Source: Comamonas sp. KCTC 72670 (GTDB lineage: Bacteria; Myxococcota; Myxococcia; Myxococcales; Myxococcaceae). Taken from it: a stretch of 64,000 nt of DNA. Position numbers and translations under genes: made by a program. Below the pieces are notes generated by a model. That model was not told where the DNA came from. It did not search any database and worked only from the letters and a program-made list of their open reading frames with translations. Of this stretch, positions 34,283-43,804 are shown piece by piece; positions within the stretch are counted from its first letter, which is position 1; each line of letters starts with the position of its first letter. The stretch is taken from NCBI GenBank assembly GCA_014656495.1, contig BNCN01000003.1, positions 620,001-684,000 on the forward strand. The letters run 5' to 3'.

Positions 34283-36733
34283 ATGCGCACACCCCTGCAC
34301 GACACCTGGACACGTCGCATCGCAGCATTCCTCGTCGTAGGACTCGTCTTCACCGCTTGTGGTGATGACCCGCCCCAGCCCGCGCCGGATGGAGGCACCG
34401 GGCTCGACGCCGGCACGGACGACGCGGGCATTCCCGACGCGGGCCTCGACGACGCCGGCACGCCTGACGCGGGTGAGCCCGAGCCCGACGCGGGTGCATC
34501 CTGCGAGCCCGCCTCCGTCACGGCAATCCTCGAGAACGGCGAGTGGGACCCACGCTTCTCCATCGCCGGTGTCTCCGGCATGGATGGGCACGCGCCGCAT
34601 GTGTATGACGTGACGAAGCTGCCCTCGGGTGACCTCGTCGCCACTGGCTACTTCCGCTGGCTCGGCGCTCAGTCCTCCACGCCCATCATCCGCCGCCATC
34701 AAGGCCAGTGGGAATCCGTCCCCGGCACCTGGACGCAAGCGATTCCCGGTGGGTCGGGCTTCTCCGCCGTCGCGGCGAAGGACGACACCACGCTGGCCCT
34801 GGCCACCAACGACACCTTCGGCGAGCGCAGTGGCGAGGTCTGGCTGATGACGCCGGAAGGCGTGCAGGTCCTCGGGAGCTTCACGGGGCTCGTGCGCACG
34901 ATGGCGTACGTCCAGGACGAACTCTGGGTCGCGGGACAATTCGAGTTCGCGGAGATTGGCGCCGTCGGACTCGCCATCTGGGATGGGACGGCGTGGAAGC
35001 TTCCTCCTGGCGGACCGGCCAACGGCTTCGTGTACGAGCTGCTCGTGAGCGGTGATGACGTCTGGGTGGGCGGCGCGTTCTCCCAGGTGGGTGGAATCGC
35101 CAGCAACAAGGTCGCTCGGTGGGACGGCACCACGTGGCACCCGTACGACTTCCCCATTCCTGGCAATGGCGTGTTCGCGCTCACGCTCGGCGACGATGGA
35201 ACGCCCTACGCGGGCGGCACCTTCGCCTACGACTTCAACCAGGATGGCGTGGGCTCCATCGCGCGTTGGAATGGGACGCGGTGGGAGATGCTCGACGAAG
35301 GCGTCAGCACGGGTTTCTACCCGGGCGTGGTGACGGACCTCGTCTTCCACGAGGGCAAGCTCCACGTCGGCGGCTGCTTCAACTTCGTCAACGGCCAGGG
35401 TTACGGCAATCCCCTCGCCATCGAGGCGAACGCCCTCGCGGTGTGGTCGCCTGACTCGGGTTGGGCGCAGTGGCCGCAAGCGACGAGCCTCAACAGGACT
35501 GTCTGGCACTCGCGGCTCTTCTGCGGCGATGAGCCGCCCGAGGTCTTCCCGCTCTGGGATGTCCCCATCCAGCGATTCCTGCTCGATGACGACCGCATCT
35601 ACGTCACGGGAAGTCTCCCCAGCATCGACGGCGCCGCGTCCCAGAGCATCGTCTCCTACGCGGACGGCCACTGGCGGGCGGAAGGCGCGGAGCCCGGCGA
35701 CGGCTTGAGCGGGGGAACTCGCACGCTGGCCGTGGGCGGGGAACAGTGCGCGGTGCACGCGCTGGGAAACATGACCCATGCCGGAGGCACCCGCGTGCCG
35801 AGCACGGTGCTGCGTTTCACGGACTCGGGCTGGCAGGCGCTGGGCGCGTTCCCCGCGATGGAATGCCGGGACCTCGCGGTGAACGCACACGGGGATATCT
35901 TTGTCATGTGCGTCGACTGGGATGTCTTCCAGTCACACGTGCTCACGTGGAACGGCGAGGACTGGGAGTCGCTGGGCGATCTGCGTGAACACGGATTCGC
36001 CTCCACGATGGCGCTGGACGCGCTCGGCCGTCCCTGGCTCGCCACGCAGGCGGAGGCGGCATCACGAGTCATTCGCTGGACGGGAGAACAGTTCGAGGTG
36101 GTCGCGGATGGCATCGACGGTCCCGTGTATGCGCTGGCCCTTCGGCCCGAGAACGACGACCCCGACCGACCTGCGTTCGTCGTCACCGGTGAGTTCATGC
36201 ACGTGGGCGAGCTCCCGGCACGGCGCATCGCCCACTGGACCGGCAGCGCCTTCGAGGCGTTGGGAGAAGGCCTGAGCACCTCGCCCATCACCGCCGCCTA
36301 TGGGGCGCATGGCATCTACGCGAGCACCAACGAAGAGACGACGCTCGACGGCAGCCCCGTTCCTGGCCGGCTCGCGCTCGGCCACTGGAATGGAACCGCA
36401 TGGCGCGAGCTGGCGACACCCGACAACGGGATGCCGTCGCCCATGCACGAGGGTGGCGTTCACAGCTTCCGGAAGCTGATGCCCGTCGGCAACGACCTGG
36501 TCGTCGTGGGGACCCTCATTCCCGAGGATGGAGCACCGACCCACGCGTATGTCTTCCACGGCGAACGGTTCGTCGCCGTGGGTGGCGGCATCAACGCCCT
36601 CAGTGCGGAAGCCATCGCCCTGACACCGGATGGCATCTGGCTGGGCGGCGACATCGCCGAGGCAGGACGCGGGGAGAGCCTGATTCCCAGCGTGGGCGTG
36701 GCGCACTTCCGGAGAAGAATCGAAGCCCCCTGA
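34283..36733 (+). CDS. Large lipoprotein with beta-propeller-like WDGTxW repeats
   Basis: 816 residues. Signal peptide ending LVGLVFTAC (lipobox Cys about 26). An Asp-Ala-Gly linker follows (about 33-75: LDAG, DDAG, PDAG repeats). The rest is a string of beta repeats, each closing on a W-[DN]-G-x-x-W or related core: WDGTAW, WDGTTW, WNGTRW, WNGEDW, WTGEQF, WTGSAF and WNGTAW. Many are preceded by (I/V)xRW or HW and followed by VGGxFxxVGG-type turns. This suggests a beta-propeller displayed on the outer membrane. No catalytic site is visible. ATG 34283 is chosen to begin on the signal peptide. Codon use matches neighbours. Confidence 0.8.
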   Translation: MRTPLHDTWTRRIAAFLVVGLVFTACGDDPPQPAPDGGTGLDAGTDDAGIPDAGLDDAGTPDAGEPEPDAGASCEPASVTAILENGEWDPRFSIAGVSGMDGHAPHVYDVTKLPSGDLVATGYFRWLGAQSSTPIIRRHQGQWESVPGTWTQAIPGGSGFSAVAAKDDTTLALATNDTFGERSGEVWLMTPEGVQVLGSFTGLVRTMAYVQDELWVAGQFEFAEIGAVGLAIWDGTAWKLPPGGPANGFVYELLVSGDDVWVGGAFSQVGGIASNKVARWDGTTWHPYDFPIPGNGVFALTLGDDGTPYAGGTFAYDFNQDGVGSIARWNGTRWEMLDEGVSTGFYPGVVTDLVFHEGKLHVGGCFNFVNGQGYGNPLAIEANALAVWSPDSGWAQWPQATSLNRTVWHSRLFCGDEPPEVFPLWDVPIQRFLLDDDRIYVTGSLPSIDGAASQSIVSYADGHWRAEGAEPGDGLSGGTRTLAVGGEQCAVHALGNMTHAGGTRVPSTVLRFTDSGWQALGAFPAMECRDLAVNAHGDIFVMCVDWDVFQSHVLTWNGEDWESLGDLREHGFASTMALDALGRPWLATQAEAASRVIRWTGEQFEVVADGIDGPVYALALRPENDDPDRPAFVVTGEFMHVGELPARRIAHWTGSAFEALGEGLSTSPITAAYGAHGIYASTNEETTLDGSPVPGRLALGHWNGTAWRELATPDNGMPSPMHEGGVHSFRKLMPVGNDLVVVGTLIPEDGAPTHAYVFHGERFVAVGGGINALSAEAIALTPDGIWLGGDIAEAGRGESLIPSVGVAHFRRRIEAP

Positions 36734-36850
36734 TGGACTGACGGGCTCGGCTTGCCCTGCTGCGGCAAACCGAGCCCCGATGGACCACAGGACCCTTGCA
36801 ATTTCAGCCAAAACCTAGACAGACGAGCGAAGATGGTAAGCTCGCCTGTC

Positions 36851-37708
36851 ATGGCAAGCCACTCTCTCAAGAAATTCAACATTCAAGGGTGGTTCCTGAG
36901 CTACGCCATCCTGATGCCAGGGCTGGCGCTCGGGCAGCAACCGGCGGGCTGGGTCGCACAAGCCAACACGAGCAGCGCTCCGTTCCGCTCGCGACTGGAA
37001 GCCGCGGCGCTGCTTTATGAAGAACTCGAGTATGAACAAGCGCTGAAGGAACTGGGCAAGGCCAAGCGGCTGGCGAGCAACGACGACGAACGCGCCGAGG
37101 CGCGCGTCTATGAAGGGATCGTCCTCGCCGACCTGGGTCAACGCGCCCAAGCCCTCAAGGCCTTTCGCGAAGCCTTGGCACTGCGCCCCAACGCCCAGCT
37201 CCCGGTCACGGTGTCTCCCAAGGTCACGCGGGACTTCGAGGACCTCCGCGCCAAGGCGAGAGGCAATGCCGTTGCCCTCGACACGCCAGAGCCGTCACCA
37301 GCGCGCGCGGGAGCCGAAGACCGTCCGGTTCTTCCGCCTCAGGATGCGGCCGAGGTGGCGTCGAGCCCTCCCCCACCCGTGAACCCAGCCCCCCTTACAG
37401 AACTCCGAGGCACGGCAGTGCCCCCGAAGTTCGCGGGGCTCCGCGTCCAGCCGGTTCCGCTGGCCCTGCTTGGCGTGGGTGTCGCAGCCGGAGGCGTAGG
37501 GACCTTCTTCGGACTGCGCTCCCGGAGCAGCATCCAGAACGCCCGCGAGGCCCTCTACGCCGAGGATCAGGTCCGCCACCTGGACTCGGCTCGAGGACAG
37601 GCACTTGGCGCCAACGTCCTGTTTGGCATCGCGGTGACGGCCGCGGTGGGCGCGGTCACCACCTATCTCCTGATGGATGAGAACGCGAGTTCGCGAGGCA
37701 CACCATGA
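36851..37708 (+). CDS. TPR-like periplasmic protein with C-terminal transmembrane helices
   Basis: 285 residues. Signal peptide ending LMPGLALGQQ (about 27-30). Residues 45-125 form TPR-like helices (AALLYEELEYEQALKELGKA and ALKAFREALALRPNAQLP). A Pro-rich stretch follows (about 140-185), then two hydrophobic segments (VPLALLGVGVAAGGVGTFFG and GANVLFGIAVTAAVGAVTTYLL). ATG 36851 is preferred; ATG 36833 is possible. This layout recurs in myxobacterial proteins of unknown function that accompany lipoproteins. It overlaps the next gene by ATGA, so both are likely made together. Confidence 0.75.
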   Translation: MASHSLKKFNIQGWFLSYAILMPGLALGQQPAGWVAQANTSSAPFRSRLEAAALLYEELEYEQALKELGKAKRLASNDDERAEARVYEGIVLADLGQRAQALKAFREALALRPNAQLPVTVSPKVTRDFEDLRAKARGNAVALDTPEPSPARAGAEDRPVLPPQDAAEVASSPPPPVNPAPLTELRGTAVPPKFAGLRVQPVPLALLGVGVAAGGVGTFFGLRSRSSIQNAREALYAEDQVRHLDSARGQALGANVLFGIAVTAAVGAVTTYLLMDENASSRGTP

Positions 37709-39828
37709 GCCGCCTTCTTTCATTGTGCCTGGCGTGGGTGCTCACCGCTTGCACGGTACCCAGTCTCGAGGAGCTTCATCCGTGCGACCTCACGAGCGTC
37801 ACGGGCGCTCAGGTCAACGCGGTGTTGGGTGACAAGGCAACCTGCCGAGCCATCCGGGTGACGGTCCGTTCCTCGGGCTTCGTTCCAGGGTGTGTCTCCG
37901 TGAAGGCGTGGGATGCGCGAAGCACAGGAGCGCTCTCCACGTCCGTGACTCGCGCAGGAGACGTGCTCGTCATCGGAGTGTTGCCCCCGAAGGACTGGAG
38001 CCCTGACCTCCGAGTCGAGGCGGTTGCTTACGAGCAATCCTGCGAGACCGGCGTGTCCGTGGTGAGCGCCACTTCGCAGGCAACGCTGAAGCCGAACGAG
38101 CCGGCCACCGTGACGCTGTCGCTCCACGCCACGGACGCGGATGGGGATGGCTATGCCAGCGTGCTGACCGGTGGGACCGACTGCAACGACAACAACGCCG
38201 CCATTCACCCGGGCGCGGTGGAGCTCTGTAACGACGTGGATGACAACTGCAACGGCATCTCGGACGACGTGGAACTCGCACTGGGACAGAGCTGCACGAT
38301 GGGAGTGGACTGCCCCGGCATCCGCGCGTGCGGCCAGGACGGCGGCGTCATCTGCAACGCGCCGAATGCCGTCTACGCCTATCCCGACAGGGACCAGGAC
38401 GGCCGGGGTGACATGCACGCGGAGCCTGTCGCGTTCTGCTCGGGAATCGGCGAGGGCTACGTCCTGGGGCCCGCGGATGACTGCGATGACACCAACCCCA
38501 TCATCCGCCCGGGCGCTCCCGAACTGTGCAACGGCGTGGATGACAACTGCGATGGGAACATCGATGAGACGTTCCCGCAACTCGGCACCGCCTGCGAGAC
38601 ACCGGGCCAGTGCCCCGGCACGCAGGTCTGTGACGCAGCGCAGACGGGAATTGTCTGTCAGGCCACGGTGCCCGTCAGCACCTGGTCTTTGGACGAAGAC
38701 GGAGACGGATTTGGCGGCGGCCTGGCAGTTCAATCATGCGTCTCTCCGGGCCCAGGATTCGTCAATCAGGACGGAGACTGCAACGACGGCAACCCGTTCA
38801 CCTACCCCGGCGCGCCTGAAATCTGCGACGGCCTGGACAACAACTGCGATGGACTGCCCGACGGCCCCGGCGTGTGCCCGGAGGCAGGCGCCAGCTTCGT
38901 GAGCCGGCTCGTGGGTGCACCGGAGCGCCAGTGGCGCTCCATCCACAGTGAGATTCCGGGAGATGTGACGGTCGTGGGCAACATGGGCGGCGTCGCCGTC
39001 CTCACACCTGACGCGACGACGTTCCAGTTCAGCACTGGGGGGTGTGGAGACAGCAACCTCGGATACAACGCCGTCTGGGTGGACATGGCAAACCTGGGCC
39101 GTGGATACATGGGTTCTTCATCTTCCGGCCTGCTCAGATTCTTCGTCCGCAGCGAAAATGCCTGCTTCCAATCCCACCAACTGAACAACGTAGTGCAAGG
39201 ACTCGTCGGCTTCCGGCACAACGGAGTACTGGAGATTCACGGCGTAACGTCGACCTTCGCAAACAACCAAGGGGTGACCTTCCTCTGGAACGGCGGGACC
39301 AACACGGAGGCACTGACGTTCTGGCCCTCGACCGTTGCGCCGCTGTACGACATCCACGGGCGCTCACGTTCAGCGCTGTTCGCGGTCGGCGGCATCGATT
39401 CAGGCAGCAGCAGGGCCCGCATCTATCGGTTCACCGACGGCAGCAGCCCGTGGCAAACCGAGAATATTCAGACCTTCATTCCCAGCCTGGGAAGACTTCA
39501 GAGTGTCTGGGTGGTGAACGACACGCTCGCGTTTGCCGTGGGCGACGCGGTGGCCGGCTCGAACTCAGTCGTGCGATGGAATGGTAACACCTGGAGCCGG
39601 ATGCCCTTCCCAATCACGCACAATGAGAACCTGACGTCCGTCATCGCGTTTGGCTCAAACTCCGTCTACGTCACCGCGCAGAACGGCCGCGTCTACCGCT
39701 ACGACGGCACGCAGTGGCAGATCATCTACGAGAACACGAGCGCCCGGTTCAACGACATCGCAGGCACCAGCCCCGCAGACCTCTGGATCGCTGGCGACAA
39801 TGGCCAGATCTTCCACTGGCCGCAGTAA
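37705..39828 (+). CDS. Lipoprotein with three MopE-type metal-binding repeats and a beta-propeller-like domain
   Basis: 707 residues. Signal peptide LSLCLAWVLTAC (lipobox Cys about 16). Three copies of the MopE-like motif follow, each with an acidic DxDxDG loop, a DCND/DCDD step and a CxGxDxNCDG-type end: DADGDGYAS to CNDVDDNCNG, DRDQDGRGD to CNGVDDNCDG, and DEDGDGFGG to CDGLDNNCDG. The family is named for a copper-binding Methylococcus protein, though calcium binding through the acidic loops is equally plausible. The last 330 residues are beta-rich with RWNGNTW and RYDGTQW repeats like those of the lipoprotein two genes upstream. It is coupled to the TPR protein gene by ATGA. Confidence 0.82.
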   Translation: MSRLLSLCLAWVLTACTVPSLEELHPCDLTSVTGAQVNAVLGDKATCRAIRVTVRSSGFVPGCVSVKAWDARSTGALSTSVTRAGDVLVIGVLPPKDWSPDLRVEAVAYEQSCETGVSVVSATSQATLKPNEPATVTLSLHATDADGDGYASVLTGGTDCNDNNAAIHPGAVELCNDVDDNCNGISDDVELALGQSCTMGVDCPGIRACGQDGGVICNAPNAVYAYPDRDQDGRGDMHAEPVAFCSGIGEGYVLGPADDCDDTNPIIRPGAPELCNGVDDNCDGNIDETFPQLGTACETPGQCPGTQVCDAAQTGIVCQATVPVSTWSLDEDGDGFGGGLAVQSCVSPGPGFVNQDGDCNDGNPFTYPGAPEICDGLDNNCDGLPDGPGVCPEAGASFVSRLVGAPERQWRSIHSEIPGDVTVVGNMGGVAVLTPDATTFQFSTGGCGDSNLGYNAVWVDMANLGRGYMGSSSSGLLRFFVRSENACFQSHQLNNVVQGLVGFRHNGVLEIHGVTSTFANNQGVTFLWNGGTNTEALTFWPSTVAPLYDIHGRSRSALFAVGGIDSGSSRARIYRFTDGSSPWQTENIQTFIPSLGRLQSVWVVNDTLAFAVGDAVAGSNSVVRWNGNTWSRMPFPITHNENLTSVIAFGSNSVYVTAQNGRVYRYDGTQWQIIYENTSARFNDIAGTSPADLWIAGDNGQIFHWPQ

Positions 39829-39871
39829 CCCCGACGGATTCGGACTTGCCCACCGACGACCTGACGGGATG

Positions 39872-40357
39872 ATGCGGAGGATGCGGGTCGACCTCTCACT
39901 GTTCGCGGACTACGCCCAGTTCTACCTCCAGGACGAGGCCGCCGACGGCAACCTGGGCGACGCGTGGAACGACGACGCCCACGCGCGCAACCTGGCCATC
40001 GCGCCCGGGACCGTAGGCGTCGGGACGTTCAGGAACGTCGACGTGCCGGTAACCGTCGAGGTGCTGAGCGCGGCGCCGCCTTCGGACCACGCTGCGTTCG
40101 ACCTCGTCACCGAGGCGAGCCTGGACGTCCCCACCGGCCGCGTCGTCGTGGCGGGGTGCAGCGACTACCTCCCCGACGCGCGGCGGATTGAGCTCCCTCC
40201 GGGCCGCTACAGGGTGCGCGTCAGCTCGAGCGGATACGCAACTCTCAGCGAAGACCGACTGGAAGGTCAGGACCATTACCTCGTCCGCATGTGGCGCGAC
40301 GACGAGGAGGTCTGCCCCACGGTCCTCCATGACGTGCGCCCAGGGCCCGTGAAGTAA
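39872..40357 (+). CDS. ComJ-like protein without a NucA partner
   Basis: 161 residues from ATG 39872 (39869 and 39881 are alternatives). The order LFADYAQFYLQD, an early W with Asp, VPVTVEV, ASLDVPTGRVVVAG, RIELPPGRYRVRV and a late DHYLVRMW tracks the Bacillus ComJ family from memory: YxQF, VPV, LDLPxG, LPxGxY, DxYxxxxW. ComJ is the inhibitor of the DNA-entry nuclease NucA, and homologues occur as nuclease immunity proteins. No nuclease gene is adjacent. It follows the MopE-type lipoprotein by 43 nt and converges on the kinase gene. No signal peptide, so cytoplasmic. Confidence 0.6.
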   Translation: MRRMRVDLSLFADYAQFYLQDEAADGNLGDAWNDDAHARNLAIAPGTVGVGTFRNVDVPVTVEVLSAAPPSDHAAFDLVTEASLDVPTGRVVVAGCSDYLPDARRIELPPGRYRVRVSSSGYATLSEDRLEGQDHYLVRMWRDDEEVCPTVLHDVRPGPVK

Positions 40358-40397
40358 CAGTCCGCATGCCCGCAGGTCCGGACATGAGGAGCAGGGC

Positions 40398-42530
40398 TCA
40401 TTCCAGTTCGAGGTTCAACTTGAACACGTTCGACTGGCCCGCCTTCACGTCGATGGTCCGGGTCACGTCCTTGCCCAGGTCCTTGTTCACGAGCCGCACG
40501 GTGTGACGGCCTTCCGGCACCTCCACGGCGGCGAAGGGCGTCTGCCCCAGGACCTTCCCATCGAGCGACACCACGGCGTAGGGACGGACACGGAACTCCA
40601 GCCGTCCCTTCGCCACCACGGCGGGCTTTCGCGCCGGCGCGGTCTCACGAACGCGCGGTGGACCGGGCGGCGGAGCCGCATGTGGCGCAGGCGCATCGAC
40701 CTTCGCGACTGCGGGGACCGCCACCGAGTCCCTCGAGCCAGCGCTCGCGCCAGCGGACTGCACGTCGTTCACGGGATTCGCGGGCGCAGGTGACTTCACC
40801 TCCAGAGGCGCTTCGACGGGAACAGCCATTCGCGCACCGTCATCCGCCTTGGCGCCCTGCGAATCACCCACCGCCTCCACCACCTCGATGGGCGTGGCCT
40901 CGGGGCGACGCGCGGGCTCGGAGAGACGCTCCACCACCGGCAGGGGCGGCGGCGTGACATGAACCGGCGCGACCTCGCGCGAACCTCCGCCCATCAACGC
41001 GATGCCCCCACCCACCACCAAGACCACCAGTCCGCCCACCACCGCGACATTCAGCCCGGAGCGCTTCGGCTTCGGCGGAGTGAGATATTCCGTGCTCCGG
41101 GTGTGCACGGCATCGTCCGCATCCCCCACGGGCGCGCCCGCGGGCGCCGTGGATACCGCAGGAACCGCCGAGGCGACCGCGGCCATCGCCACGGCATCCT
41201 CGTCACGCTCGGCCCCCGACGTCCGCTTCGATACAGCCGGCCGGACGCCTCCGCGCACTTCACTCGCCTGCGGAGCCAGCCGTTCCCGAGCACCACTCCG
41301 GGTGCCCCGAGCCGACGCACCAGACCGAAGCTCGGGACTCTTCACGACCACCGGATACGATTGAAGCGTGTCACGCACACCCGGCGATTGAGCCTCCAAC
41401 TCCCGCACGGTGTTGGAGACCGCCATCGGCATGGGCGTCGTCGGAGACGTCGAATCCAGCGGTACCGGCGCAGCGGGCACTTCCAGCGCCTGAGGCATCG
41501 GCGTCGCCGGTGACGTCGAGTCCACGGGCATCTCCATGGACGCAGCGCGGGCCGCCGGCTTCGGCTCCAGGGGCACAGCCCCCTGACTCCCACCGTAGGA
41601 CGGCGCGGAACCCGATATCGGGCTCTCCGGCACGAACTGCGCGATCCGCTGGGCAATCTGATACGCGCCCACCGGCTCGCCCGTCGACAACACGAAGCGC
41701 TCCAGGTCGTCCTGCAGCGCGCGGCAGTCCGGGTAGCGCCGCTCGCGGTCCTTCGCGAGCGCCTTGTCGAGCACCTGCTGCAGCGCCACCGGCACGTCCG
41801 GCCGCCGCTGCGCCACCGGGATGAACGACTCGAAGAGAATCGCCTGCATCACGCTCACGTCCGTCGTCGCGTCGAACGGCCGCTTGCCCGTCAGCAACTC
41901 GTACAGCACCACGCCGAGCGCGTAGACATCCACCCGCCGGTCCATGGCCTTGGCCTGGAGCTGCTCGGGCGGCATGTACGCCACCTTCCCCTTCACCACG
42001 CCCGTCAGCGTCCGGTGCCCCTGCCCCGCCACCTTCGCGATGCCGAAGTCCACCACCTTCACCGCGCCCTGCCGCGACACCAGGATGTTGTCCGGGCTCA
42101 CGTCGCGGTGAACCAGGCCCAGCGGCTCGCCCGTCTCCGCGTCGCGGAACTCATGCGCGTACGCCAGTCCCTCCGCCGCGAAGGCAATCACCTTCGCGCA
42201 GAACGCGGGCGGCAACGCCTCCTCCGCGGCCCGCTTCACCAGCTTGCGCAGGTTCGGCCCGTCGATGAGCTCCATCGCCAGGAAGAAGCTGCCCTCGGCC
42301 TCGCCGAAGTCGAAAATCTGCACGATGTTCGGGTGTTCGAGCTGCGCGGCCAGCCGCGCCTCGCCCAGGAACATCTCCACGAACGCCGGGTCCTCCGCGA
42401 GGTGCGGGAGGATTCGCTTGAGCACAAGCGTCTTCTCGAAGCCGCGTGGCCCCGCGGCCTTCGCCAGGAAGACCTCGGCCATGCCGCCGGACGCAAGCTT
42501 TCGCACCAGCTGGTACTTCCCGATTCGCAT
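40398..42530 (-). CDS. Hanks-type Ser/Thr kinase with transmembrane helix and PEGA domain
   Basis: 710 residues. Kinase domain 1-280: G-loop [15 protein letters not shown] Lys, the catalytic loop [10 protein letters not shown] (a myxobacterial variant of HRDLKPEN), VDFGIAK, and YMPPEQ. A Pro/Ser/Thr-rich juxtamembrane stretch of about 200 residues holds two related DSTSP-TPMP segments. A single transmembrane helix follows ([21 protein letters not shown]). The outside part is Pro/Ala-rich and ends in a PEGA domain ([20 protein letters not shown] to the C-terminus), a likely surface or wall-binding sensor. ATG 42530 begins right at the kinase. It is divergent from the next kinase gene across 128 nt. 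Confidence 0.92.
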   Translation of the reverse strand: MRIGKYQLVRKLASGGMAEVFLAKAAGPRGFEKTLVLKRILPHLAEDPAFVEMFLGEARLAAQLEHPNIVQIFDFGEAEGSFFLAMELIDGPNLRKLVKRAAEEALPPAFCAKVIAFAAEGLAYAHEFRDAETGEPLGLVHRDVSPDNILVSRQGAVKVVDFGIAKVAGQGHRTLTGVVKGKVAYMPPEQLQAKAMDRRVDVYALGVVLYELLTGKRPFDATTDVSVMQAILFESFIPVAQRRPDVPVALQQVLDKALAKDRERRYPDCRALQDDLERFVLSTGEPVGAYQIAQRIAQFVPESPISGSAPSYGGSQGAVPLEPKPAARAASMEMPVDSTSPATPMPQALEVPAAPVPLDSTSPTTPMPMAVSNTVRELEAQSPGVRDTLQSYPVVVKSPELRSGASARGTRSGARERLAPQASEVRGGVRPAVSKRTSGAERDEDAVAMAAVASAVPAVSTAPAGAPVGDADDAVHTRSTEYLTPPKPKRSGLNVAVVGGLVVLVVGGGIALMGGGSREVAPVHVTPPPLPVVERLSEPARRPEATPIEVVEAVGDSQGAKADDGARMAVPVEAPLEVKSPAPANPVNDVQSAGASAGSRDSVAVPAVAKVDAPAPHAAPPPGPPRVRETAPARKPAVVAKGRLEFRVRPYAVVSLDGKVLGQTPFAAVEVPEGRHTVRLVNKDLGKDVTRTIDVKAGQSNVFKLNLELE

Positions 42531-42617
42531 TGATTCGGGTTCTCCCAGGTTTGTCGGAAAAGTAAAACCGCCTGCCGCCGGTTCTGCCGGACTCCGAGCA
42601 ATCAAGCGTTCCTATCG

Positions 42618-42647
42618 TTGACCCAAACACGACGTGGTCCGTAGGAT
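42618..42647 (+). promoter_or_regulatory. Candidate sigma70-type promoter of the second kinase gene
   Basis: TTGACC (42618-42623) and TAGGAT (42642-42647) are separated by 18 nt. The predicted start of transcription would fall only a few nt before the ATG at 42659, implying a very short or absent 5-prime leader. Confidence 0.4.
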
Positions 42648-42658
42648 TTCGCCACCCC

Positions 42659-43804
42659 ATGCCCCCGAAGGTCATCGGTCCCTACCGCGTTCTGGAGACG
42701 CTTGGCAGTGGCGGGGCAGGAACCGTTTATCGGGCCCTGGACCGCCGAACCACCGACGAGGTCGCGCTGAAGCTGCTTTCGGCCGGCCCCGCACGGGACG
42801 CCCGAGCCGCGCGCAGACTCGCCCGCGAGTTCGACACACTGGTCGACCTGTCGCACCCCAACGTGGTGAAGGTCTTCGAGTCCGGCGTCCACCAGGGCGT
42901 GCCGTACCTGGCCATGGAGCTCATCGAGGGCCTCACGCTGCGCCATTACCTCGACCTGGGCAGCGACGACCGCATCTCGCCGCCAGGTGGCCACACGCCC
43001 CGCAGCCCCCTGTCCGTGCTGCGCACCGCCGACGATGACTTCGGCCCGTCCAGCCCGCGCATCCTCACCGACGACTCGTTGGACGACTCGGAGGACTCGG
43101 ACCTCAGCCCGCATGACGGCACCTTCGGCCTGGAGGCCTTCGCGGAGGAGGCCCCCAGCGAGGACCTCGAGAGCTTCGCGGGCGGTGGCGGGCTGAACGC
43201 CGGCCTCGGCTCGGATGACTCGCTGGAGGGCTTCGCGCTGCCGCCGCCGACGCCACGCGCGACGCCGCCCGACGGCGCCCCCCGCGAGGAAGACCTCAAC
43301 CGGCCCGAGCGCCTGGGGCGTCTCAAGGACGCCATGCTCCAGATTTGCGAGGCGCTGGCCTACATCCACGGGCACGGGCTGGTGCACCGCGACCTCAAGC
43401 CGTCCAACATCATGGTGGACGATGACCGCCAGGTGCGGCTGATGGACTTCGGGCTCGCCAAGTTCCTCGCGGACGACGCGGCCATCACCGAGGCCGGCAA
43501 GCTGGTGGGCACCTACCGGTACATGGCGCCCGAGCAGATTCTGGGCGAGCCCCTGGATGGGCGTTCCGACCTGTACAGCCTGGGGGTCATCCTCTATGAG
43601 CTGCTCAGCGGGCGGCCCCCCTTCGACGCGAACACGCCGCACGAGCTCTGGCGGCAGGTGCTGGAGACGGAACCGCCCCCCGTGCTGGCGCTCAACCTTC
43701 ATGGGGACCCGCAGCTCGCGCGCGTCGCCCATCGCCTCATCCGCAAGGAGCCGGACGACCGGTTCCAGACGGCCGAGGAAGTCTACGAGGCCCTGTCCGA
43801 GTGA
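42659..43804 (+). CDS. Soluble Hanks-type Ser/Thr kinase with an acidic ~115-residue insertion
   Basis: 381 residues, kinase domain only. G-loop GSGGAGTVY (16-24), VALK with Lys 38, [13 protein letters not shown] (86-98), HRDLKPSN (243-250), MDFGLAK (262-268), [10 protein letters not shown] (284-293) and [13 protein letters not shown]. Between the hinge/alpha-D (about 100) and alpha-E (about 220) lies an insertion of roughly 115 residues, very rich in Asp, Ser, Glu and Pro. It has three short repeats, LEAF, LESF and LEGF, each near acidic-Ser clusters. No membrane segment. Kinases of this size normally have about 10 residues there. The rluD-type gene starts within its stop (GTGA). Confidence 0.9.
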   Translation: MPPKVIGPYRVLETLGSGGAGTVYRALDRRTTDEVALKLLSAGPARDARAARRLAREFDTLVDLSHPNVVKVFESGVHQGVPYLAMELIEGLTLRHYLDLGSDDRISPPGGHTPRSPLSVLRTADDDFGPSSPRILTDDSLDDSEDSDLSPHDGTFGLEAFAEEAPSEDLESFAGGGGLNAGLGSDDSLEGFALPPPTPRATPPDGAPREEDLNRPERLGRLKDAMLQICEALAYIHGHGLVHRDLKPSNIMVDDDRQVRLMDFGLAKFLADDAAITEAGKLVGTYRYMAPEQILGEPLDGRSDLYSLGVILYELLSGRPPFDANTPHELWRQVLETEPPPVLALNLHGDPQLARVAHRLIRKEPDDRFQTAEEVYEALSE

